Assembly (NCBI RefSeq): GCF_041381155.1
Contig: NC_091144.1
Coordinates: 18,423,544-18,487,543 of the forward strand
Length of the DNA stretch: 64,000 bases
Direction: 5' to 3'
Source: Argopecten irradians
Lineage: Eukaryota > Mollusca > Bivalvia > Pectinida > Pectinidae
Numbering within the stretch: position 1 is the stretch's first letter; every line of letters begins with the position of its first letter. Position numbers and translations under genes: made by a program. The notes below the pieces were generated by a model. That model saw nothing but the letters and a program-made list of their open reading frames with translations. It was not told where the DNA came from and ran no database searches. Shown piece after piece: positions 54,720 through 64,000 of the stretch.

Positions 54720-56710
54720 TATTTTTCATGATAACCATGGTTCTAATGATAGACTTTTTAAAAGCTTTTGGTTCGGTTTCATGGGAATTCATAGAATTGG
54801 TTTTAGAAATTCTATTAGAAATTGGGTTAAACTTTTTAATAATAACGTAGGGGCTTGTGTTAACCAAGGAGGGGATTTTTCACCATTTTTTAGATTACAA
54901 AGAGGCTGTATTCAGACAAGGGGATCCAGTTTCACCATACATTTTTATTTTAAGTGCGGAAGTCCTAGCAATTCGGTTCAGAAACAACAAATTCATCAAA
55001 GGAATAGAAATTAATAACACAGATATTTTATTATCCCAATATGTTGATGATACTAATCTTACATTAGATGGTACAGTGAAATCACTAAAGGAATCAATAG
55101 ATGAATAAGATAGTTTTGCATCAATCTCATGTTTAAAAATATATATTGATAAGACTTAAATAGTATGAATTGGAAGTAAAAAATATAGTCAAGACAAATT
55201 TTTACCAGAGTTAAATCTAAAATTGAGAAAAAGAAAAATTTACACTAATATTAGGAATAGATTTTTGCGTAGATTTACATGAAATGATCAAATTGAATTT
55301 TGATAAAAAAAATAGTGAAACTTAAAAATACTGTCAAAGCTTGGAATAGAAGAATTTAACTCCAATAGGTAAAGTCAATTTGATCAAATCACCAATGATT
55401 TCACTTTTTAACCATTTATTCATTTCACTGCCAAATCCAGGAGATAAAGTGATGCAAAAAATTAACTCTATTTTATTTGAATTTTTGTGGCACAGCTAAA
55501 TAGATAAAGTTAAAAGAGATGTAATAACTCAGGATTGTGCTCATGGAGGACTAAAAATGATTAATATTAAAAATTTTGTTGACTCTTTAAAACTTGGATG
55601 GATTAAGCGTCTTTATCGATCTTGTGGGAAATGGAAACTGTTTTTAGGGAAGTCATGATCAGTAGATCTAAATAAATTATATAGACAGATGTTAAGGAAA
55701 TATAAGTAACACCTTTTGGAAAGATGGATAAGATTGGATAGTTCAGATAATATGAAGGTGTTGGAAGGGATATCACTCTTGCTTACTCCAGTTTGGCATA
55801 ATAAAAATATACTAATTGGCGATAGAACAGTATTTTATTCTCAATCGTATGATTTCTTCAATGATATATCTACTATCACTTTACTCTCTTTTAATGAGTT
55901 TGTTCAAAAATATAATATAAAAACGGACATTCTCAATTACAATGGAATAATTACTGCTGTAAGGAAATGTTTACAAAATTTTAATGACAGAGAATATAAC
56001 CTCAACCGACCAATTCTACCAAGCATCATTGCAATATTTTTTTATTATACAAAAGGCTCAAAGGCTTTTTATGATTTGTTAAATGCGAGAATAAACATCA
56101 CTTCCAAAGATAAAGAAAAATGGACTGATATTTTTTTAATTAAACGAGAATGGTTGGTTAAACATATACACTCTTCCCTTTAAAATCTCAAAAAATTCAA
56201 GACTATAGTGTTTATAATTTAGAATCTCGCAACATATCTTAACTACAAACTCTTTTCTGTTCAAAGTTAAATTGCTAGACAATCCTTTTTGTAATCTGTG
56301 TAACTCAGAGAGAGAATCTATTATACATTTGTTTTGGGAATTTGATCAAGTTCAAACCTTCTCGAACGATTCGATAGATTATCGGATGCTTTATCAATTC
56401 CATTTAGACTGAATAAAAAATATGCCGTTTTTTTGGAAATCTAAATGATTTTAATAGTCCAACCTTTAAAATTGATAACCAAATCATTTTGCTTTTAAAA
56501 ATATATATACGGATGTAGATGTCAACACAAATTATTAAATATTAATTATCTACTATATTGCATTTATGATCATTATAAAGTTCAAAAATATATCGTCAAT
56601 AACAAAGGGGAGAAAGAAAAAAAAATCTTAGCTGAATGGAAAAAATGGAATAAATTGATAAAGATTCTTGACAAAGCATCTGAAGGCAATATGTATATAT
56701 ATAAGGAATA
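54720..56710 (+). pseudogene. Decayed LINE (L1/Tx1-like), RT and C-terminal region
   Basis: The reading is broken by many stops and shifts. Identifiable pieces in order: MIDFLKAFGSVSWEFIE (motif A region, D-F-x-K-A-F), FRQGDPVSPYIFILSAEVLA (motif B), LSQYVDDTNLTLDGT (motif C), a frame at 55716-56183 (WIRLDSSDNMKVLEG to EWLVKHIH) and CNLCNSERESIIHLFWEF near 56290, a CCHC-like C-terminal knuckle. The 5' half, including any endonuclease, is absent. Confidence 0.85.
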
Positions 56711-56781
56711 AATATTTTCCCCATTCGAATGTGTACATCCAATTTTTTTTCATGAAATTTAAATAAAATTCTTGTGTAAAC

Positions 56782-57243
56782 CCCATAACTCCGTTAAATA
56801 AGGTCCATCGACAGTCGCGATCGAACTTGGCCGAGCCCTTAAAGCATTTAACCTTGTCACCAAGTTTGAAGAAAATCGGTTTACATTTGTTACAGTTATT
56901 GCACGGAAATGGCAGAAAATGACGATTTTAATAATTCAAAGGGCCATAACTCCGCTAAATAAGGTCCATCGACAGTCGCGATCGAACTTGGCCGAGCCCT
57001 TAAAGCATTTAACCTTGTCACCAAGTTTGGAGAAAATCGGTTTACATTTGTTACAGTTATCGCACGGAAATGGCAGAAAATGACGATTTTAGTAATTCAA
57101 AGGGCCATAACTCCGCTAAATAAGGTCCATCGACAGTCGCGATCGAACTTGGCCGAGCCCTTACAGCATTTAACCTTGTCACCAAGTTTGAAGAAAATCG
57201 GTTTACATTTGTTATAGTTATTGCACGGAAATGGCAGAAAATT
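56782..57243. repeat. 161-bp tandem repeat, 3 units
   Basis: CCATAACTCCGCTAAATAAG begins units at 56782, 56944 and 57105. Each contains CAGTCGCGATCGAACTTGGC and ACGGAAATGGCAGAAAATGA. The units are very similar (a few substitutions). The size and style resemble the internal units of the Helitron-like elements in this window, but no tail is present. Confidence 0.92.
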
Positions 57244-57315
57244 AGCGGATTATATGTTATACTTGATCATGTATGTGTCCATGTATGTGTCCATGTATGT
57301 GTCAGTATGTCACCA

Positions 57316-60300
57316 ATCATCATTGTCCAGATCTAATTTACTTTCTGTGTCTTTTCAGACCGTGTTCATTGCTGAATAAACACCTTATGACGTAAACGGA
57401 CCTGAGTCCCATTTATGAACACGGTGAGATCTCGACAGTTCATCCTACCATATCGCCACAATATAATGCCAGTTGTTGTCTGCCCTATCCCCGACTGCGA
57501 CTTTGTCACGGAGGACCTGAACGCCACTATCGTTGCGGCACTCATCACGGCTCACTCCGCTATACACAAATCGGGACAAGCAGCAAAAGTTAAGAAAGTC
57601 AAACGACCAACGCTCAGCGCCGCAGGAACTAGTGAAGAGTGGGCCTACTTTGAATCCCGCTGGTCTGATTACGTTAGTGCCACGAAAATAACGGGACGCG
57701 ATAAAGTAGTTCAGCTACTTGAATGTTGTGACGAACCACTCCGCAAGGATTTAACTCGATCTGCTGGTGGAAGTCTCGCGGACAAACCTGTTGAAGAGGT
57801 TTTTACAGCCATTAAAAAGCTAACAGTGCGCGAGGAAAACACAATGGTCGCAAGAGTAGCGTTACATAACATGCGACAGGATCGCGACGAAACCGTCCGA
57901 AGCTATGGTGCCCGTCTTAATTAAAGGACAAGCCGGTGTCTGCAAGTTTGTAATGAAATGTCCTGGATGTGCGAACGACGTCAATTACACTGATGCTATC
58001 ATGCGCGATGTATTAACACGCGGAATTTCCGACCAGGAAATACAGCTCGATCTGCTCGGACACAAGAATCAGGACATGACTCTCGAGGAAGTATTCCGAT
58101 TCGTAGAGGCAAAGGAAGCCGGTAAACGTTCTACTTCTAGACTATCCGACTCCCACCCGATTGAGGCTGCCAGCAGTTCATACAGGAGAGACAAGTTTGA
58201 CAGATCAACACCAAAGGATACATCTAAAATCTCACGGCAAATCGGCCCCTGCTCGAATTCGCAAAACCGAGTGTACAGCGTATGGACACACGTGAGAGCA
58301 TTGTAATCGACAACATCATTTTGAAATTGTGTGCAGAAGTAAGGATAATCCAAAACCATCTGATCGAGGCGCGATTTCTGGAAGTGCATTATTTGACGCT
58401 CTGTGTACTGCTCAAGACTACCATTGTACCGTTAGCGAGTCTGGCATGGAACGCTCTATCCGTATTGATCATCACATCTACGATGAACTGACAAATTCCT
58501 GGGTGAAAAAAACGATCACAACCACAACCATTCGTGAATGTCAAGGCTCGTGTTACACGTGAAGACTATGCGGCTTTATGCTTCAAGCTACAACGTGATA
58601 CCCGCACCATGCCATTACAGGCTATGGCCGACACTGGATGCCAGAGTTGCCTAGTTGGCCTTAAAGTCATCCGCCGCCTTGGTTTACGCGAATCTGAACT
58701 CATACCGGTAACAATGCAGATGCACACTGCTTCATACAGGGCATCGAAATTCTCGGAGCAACAATTCTTCGTTTTGCGTCCGAAGACAAGGCAGGCAATA
58801 TCAAGGAGACGAGACAAATGACTTACGTTACAGACTCAACAGACAAGCTCTTCCTCAGTCGCGAAGCCTGCGCCGTCTTAGGTATCATTCCAGAATCCTT
58901 TCCGCATGTTGGCACTCAAGACACCTCTGCATACATATATGTACATTAATGCTACTTCGTCTCCCGTTAACCGTCAGGATGCACCATGCGATTGTCCTAC
59001 ACGTGAACAACCTCCACTGCCTCCGACGAAACTTCCTTTCCCAGCTACAACGGACAATGTCGGCCGGCTAAACGATTACCTCCTCGAGTATTACAAGTCG
59101 AGCACATTCAATACGTGTGAACATCAGACCTAACCTCTAATGAACGGGCCACCCATGAAACTCATGGTAGATCCCGACGCGAAACCGGTTGCCCATCACA
59201 CGCCTGTACCCGTTCCGATTCACTGGCAAGATGCAGTGAAGGCTGGATTAGATCAGGACGTCAGTCTTGGAGTTCTCGAAGCCGTACCGATCGGTGAACC
59301 TGTCACTTGGTGCCATAGAATGGTTGTTTGTGCGAAAAAGAACGGTACACCTCGACGCACCGTGGATTTCCAACCCTTGAACGCGCACGCCACTCGCAAG
59401 ACTCACCACACTCCTTCACCATTCCACCAAGTGCGATCTCTTCCACACGGAAAGAAAAAGACATTATTTTATGCTTTGTGCGGTTATCACAGTGTACCAA
59501 TTCGCGAGGAGGACAGACACCTGACTACATTCATCACACCTTGGGGAAGGTACCGCTACAGAACTGCGCCCCAAGGCTACATCGCATCAGGCGACGGGTA
59601 TACTAGACGTTATGACGAACTTGTCTCGGATATCCCTAACAAAACTAAGTGTGTCAACGATGTGCTCTTGTGGTGCGACACTGTTGAAGAGAGCTTCTTT
59701 CAGGCTGTACAGTGGCTTGACATTTGCGGCCGTAACGGGATAACCCTCAATCCTTAGAAGTTCCTATTCGCAGAAGACACTGTAGAATATGCGGGATTGA
59801 AATCACCAGCGATAGTGTTCGACCATCACAAAAATATTTACGTGCTATCTTGGACTTCCCTACGGCGGAAGAATATCACAGATGTGCGATCGATAGTCAA
59901 TCAGGTATCATACGCTTATTCCACGATTCTTTCATATAGGTTCAGAGTATCTTCGGGCTAGGATATCCCTAACAAAACGAAGTGTGTCGACGATGTGCTC
60001 TTGTGTTGTCGACACTGTTTGAGAGCTTCTTGACCATTTGCCCGTAACGGGATACCTACTCTCAAATCCTGGAAGTTTCCTATTCGCACGAAGACACTGT
60101 AGAAATTGCGTGGATTATCGTGAAATCACCCTCGATAGTGAGTTCGGACCATCACAAAAATATTTACGTGCTATCTTTGGAATCCCTACGCCGAAGAATA
60201 CCTCATAGATGTGCGATCAGGTTCGGACTAGTCAATCAGGTATCATACGCCTTCAGCATGGCCTAGAGAACATGCATCCATTTCGTGAATTTACTCAAGC

Positions 60301-61860
60301 CTGATCAACCATTTTAAGTGGAATGAAGATCTCCAACGAATATTCGGAGGAATCTAAAAAAAAACTGTGCGTGTACCAATGAGAGTCACCTTTAGGCCGT
60401 AGCGGATGCTCTAGATAAGGCTTGACACTTCGTTCTCGTGTGTGACAACTTGATCATAGCGGTTGACCACAAACCGCTCTTGAAGCTATTTGGAGATAAA
60501 TCTTTGGAAAACATTCCGAACAATAAACTTCGCAACCTCAAGGAAAAGACACTACGTTATCGGTTTAGAATGCTACACATACCTGGCATACGACATCGCG
60601 CTGCTGATTGCATCTCCAGACATCCTATTGGCGATCACGATAAACTCGTTCTCGAAGATGACATTGCAACTTTGTTTCTCATCTCATCAAACCACTGACT
60701 TCAGTGTAATACATGGTTTACGCACACCGTCGTCCGGATTAGCTTTTGTCGAGGAATGCCATCGATTTACGTTCCGTAACATTGGATTGTGTCAAAACAG
60801 CCACCACAAGCGATGACAACATGCAGGCGTTACTCGCGTTGATAGAATCCGGTATGCCGAACACTCGGCATGAACTTCCGAAGTCACAACAGGAGTATTT
60901 CACACTCCGTGACGACCTTCATACAGTAGATGGTGTGGTTCTTTACGATGAGAGTCAAAAATAGTCATTCCACCATCACTTCGACGGGGAAATATTGGCC
61001 TCTCTACATTCAGCACATAAGGGGGTTACATCTATGACTTCAAGAAATGGGGCTTCAATGTTCTGGCCTGGGATCACACACCTGCCATCGCGTCGGTTCG
61101 GCATCATGTAATCACAGCAATCGTATCGCCCCGTCCAACCCGAGTGCACCACCAATGCCTTTGACCACGCCTGACTATCCGTTCCAATGTGTATGCGCCG
61201 ACTACTTTCATTACATTGGGATGTAACTATCTCGTAATCGTCGATCGTTATACAAACTGGCCAATAGTGGAGAAAGCGTCCGATGGTTCTAGCGGCTTGA
61301 TAGAAAGCCTCCGAAGGACATTTGCTACTTTTGGCATTCCAGATGAACTAGCCTCAGATGGAGGTCCCGAGTTCACTGCCACGAGCACACGACGACTCCT
61401 CGAAAACTGGGGCGTTCACCATCGGCTATCATCAGTCGCCTTTCCACATAGTAACTGTCGCGCTGAAGTGGGAGTCAAAACAGTGAAGTGATTGATCATC
61501 GGCAATACAAGCACTAGTGGAGATCTTGACACTGATGCGTTTCAACGTGCTATTCTCCAGTATCGTAATACACCTGACAGGGATACAAAACTTTCCCCTG
61601 CTATGTGAGTGTTTAGTCATCCTATACAGGACTTCATCCCTATCCCACCAGGTCGATATAATTCCACATAACACATGGATGGACACCCAGCAGCAGCCCA
61701 CGAAAGCGATAAGGAACCGACATATGCGTGATAGCGAACGTTGGTCTGAACATACTAGACGTCTTTCGCCACTGGTAGTTCGAGATCATGTGCGTATCAA
61801 AAACCAAGTCGGACCCCATCCCCTATCAAAGTTATCAAAGTTTGCGAGACATGGTTAACA
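57316..61860 (+). mobile_element. Second Ty3/Gypsy-type LTR element, heavily broken fossil
   Basis: Parts in order on the plus strand: a gag-like segment (about 57.4-58.2 kb; AGTSEEWAYFESRWSDYV, EEVFTAIKKLTVREENTM), a protease-like segment with ADTGCQSCLVG (about 58.6 kb), a reverse transcriptase segment (about 59.1-59.8 kb), an RNase H segment with VDHKPLLKLFGD (about 60.4-60.7 kb) and an integrase segment with [17 protein letters not shown] (about 61.2-61.5 kb). Clear LTRs were not found; ends are approximate. It has on the order of ten or more breaks and internal rearrangement, so it is old. A LINE fragment abuts its 3' side. Confidence 0.85.
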
Positions 61861-61865
61861 TATAA

Positions 61866-63155
61866 GAAAATTAAATTCGGAAGTGGCTGTTTACGTTCTC
61901 TTCAACTAAAAGTAATATTATGGTGTTTTCCAATAAACACACAAAGCACAATGTATTTGATATTTTACTCTACAATTGTGTTCTACCAGTAGTTACTGAA
62001 ATCAAACACGTTGGTATATTGTTAAATCACTATAGAAATAGTGTCAAAAGAATTAAAAGGGCATTTTGTAAGTTAAAAACTGGTATTAAATCATTTCTAA
62101 AGTCAGGTGCTCATCCTTATGCTCTAAACCCTGCAACTATTGCCAACTTGGTCAAAATTAAGATCTATCCATCTGCTCAATTCGGATGTGAGTTGTTGCT
62201 TCTTAATAATTCTGAGATAAATATGCTAGAATGAGCGCAGAATTTTATTGTCAAATGTGTTCAAGGCTTTAGGATGAGGACCAGGACTGACATGTGTGTA
62301 TCTTTGCTCGGTTGGGTAACCATAGGACGATTATATATATATGTATTGACATTAGAAAATTATTGTTTGTAAGAAGAATTATTGCCATGGATAGTGGATT
62401 CTTGATTCATAAAATTTCGTCACCGAATTTTTTTACGTATTTTGTAAATGCAGAAAAACAACAAGGTTTCATACCAGACATCATAAGTAAATTAAGAAAA
62501 TACTCATTTTATGATTCTTTTTCTAAATCTGGTACTTCTCCTAGTAAAACACATTGGCAAAAACTTGTTTATAAAAATGTTTACAAATTTGATGAAGGTT
62601 CACGTCTAGAACGTATGTCAAATGATACAGATTTTATTAGATTCAAATGTATTCACCCTAAAAATAGGTTGCACTTTCTTTGGGAAATCGGTGTAAAGTT
62701 CCCACATTATAATTATCATGTACATTGTATTTTGAATGTTTGTGTAAACTCACGAATATCAAATTGTATAAAATTATAATATATCATATTACCCATATTA
62801 TTTTGTATCGTGATAAAAATAGCGAAATTCGTGACGAGTACTGGTGTTTTTTTGGTGAATAATTTAGGATTAGAACTCATGTCATCGCTTCACAATTTAA
62901 CAGATTTTGATTTTTGTAACACCTTGTTGGGTAAAGAATTTGCCAATGATTTCTCAAACAGTGATTTAGAGGAGTTTAGATTAGGATTTTTTTTTTTTTT
63001 TTTTTTTTGTATAGACTCCTGAAAGTATGCGATCTAATTGCTTTGATTAATCTCAACTAATTACTCATTATTGTTTGTTGTTTTCATTTTTTTAATGTTA
63101 TTCTTCATGTAATCTTCAATTTTGGAGGAAATAAAGATGATAATAATAATGAATG
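61866..63155 (+). pseudogene. 5'-truncated LINE, C-terminal region and 3' end
   Basis: Frames at 61920-62234 (VTEIKHVGILLNHYRNSVKR; AHPYALNPATIANLVKIKIY; SAQFGCELLLLN) and 62294-62779 (SNDTDFIRFKCIHPKNRLHF) match the post-RT region of a LINE family common in bivalves. The reverse transcriptase itself is missing. The 3' end has AATAAAGATGATAATAATAA, a short microsatellite tail typical of CR1/L2/RTE-like LINEs. One or more stops or frameshifts separate the pieces. The clade was not determined. Confidence 0.75.
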
Positions 63156-64000
63156 CTTTGTTATGGTTGACAAAACGCATAAATACGTGAGTGAAACTGT
63201 GCACGCTTTACCTGTTAGCCTACTGGCAAGACATGTGATAAATAGAATGATATGGATGAACGTTCGCACATTGTTGTTATTTTTTAGAATATGCTTTCTA
63301 CCTGGTTTATAAATGATAAATGCTTATAGTAAGTGAAGAAAGAAATTTTATTTCCGTAACAGATATTCCGTTTTCGGTCAGCTGATTATATTGGAAGGTG
63401 GTCTCAATCACTTGAACGCTTTCAAATAAAGACAACTATGAAGATTACGTTTGTCAGGTCATAAGAGCGTATGAACCACTCGATTATATAATGAGCTTAT
63501 TTTTATCAAAGCATCATATACATGGTGATTATCCATGATTCCCCTCCTCATAAGTATAAAAAAATGGCGACTGTCAGAATGTAGGAATGAAGGTAGATAT
63601 TAAATTGTAAGGTTTATCTTTCACTTATGGTTTCATTTTGAAAATTTTCAAAGTATATTGTTTGTTATCACGCGAGAGTGTGAGAGTGTGTACTGTCTAG
63701 CTCAATACTGGATCTTGTTGTGATTTCTGTTCCTTGTTTACGAGAACGTTTTCCAACTCTACTGGATCGCGACCAGTTACCGTGATGTACCAGTTACCGA
63801 GATTTTTGCGCACGCTGTATCTCCCGCACATTTTTTTGAAAGTTTCTGAACAGTTAAATGTCTAGTATAATAAAACTTAAAGACCCGGATTTGGACATTG
63901 ACTTCCTGTGTCTATTCAGTGCCAGGCCTGGGGTGTTGCGTATGCGAATCGTTGACGTGATGTGACTTCCTTATTCTCATTTTCGCATGGTGGATATTTT
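63156..64000. other. No feature recognised
   Basis: AT-rich sequence after the LINE tail. No frame, tandem repeat or RNA gene that I can support. Confidence 0.6.

Overview
The window looks like nuclear DNA of a bivalve mollusc, probably pteriomorph (scallop, mussel or oyster relatives). The grounds are a host gene with many small GT-AG exons, 'pearl'-type Helitron-like elements made of ~155-bp tandem units with (ACGG)n tails, tRNA-derived SINEs of bivalve type, several LINE clades, Ty3/Gypsy elements and a Tc1-like transposase. Species assignment is inference; no marker gene is present.

Layout. 1-13.8 kb: a Ty3/Gypsy LTR retrotransposon on the minus strand, running off the left edge. Two head-to-tail copies of an R2-superclade (restriction-like-endonuclease) LINE sit inside it on the plus strand (3602-10592), flanked by TGTAC. 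13.9-15.6 kb: a foldback DNA transposon with 9-bp target duplications. 15.6-18.4 kb: duplicated anonymous sequence and a broken Tc1-like transposase. 18.7-25.6 kb: repeats, namely a pearl/Helitron-like array, a long inverted repeat with two CRE-type palindromes, a 31-bp hairpin satellite, a second Helitron-like array, and a SINE split by another repeat.

27.6-46.3 kb: the one host gene I recognise, HLCS (holocarboxylase synthetase / biotin-protein ligase), on the minus strand. I resolved eleven coding exons whose phases all agree. They predict 877 residues, close to the 873-residue human long isoform. Two introns carry minisatellites whose units contain the 3' splice site plus the start of the next exon (8 and 11 copies). 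A third intron carries a 38-bp array with a donor-like sequence in each unit. 47.6-53.6 kb: about 149 copies of a 40-bp satellite, upstream of the HLCS start codon and possibly inside a 5' untranslated intron.

54.3-63.2 kb: inverted-repeat elements rich in GCGGCCGC, a decayed LINE, a 161-bp tandem repeat, a heavily broken second Gypsy element, and a 5'-truncated LINE. The last 0.85 kb is featureless.

The most notable observations are the multiplied splice acceptors in HLCS, the LINE tandem whose structure fits template jumping during target-primed reverse transcription, and the higher-order structure of the hairpin satellite.
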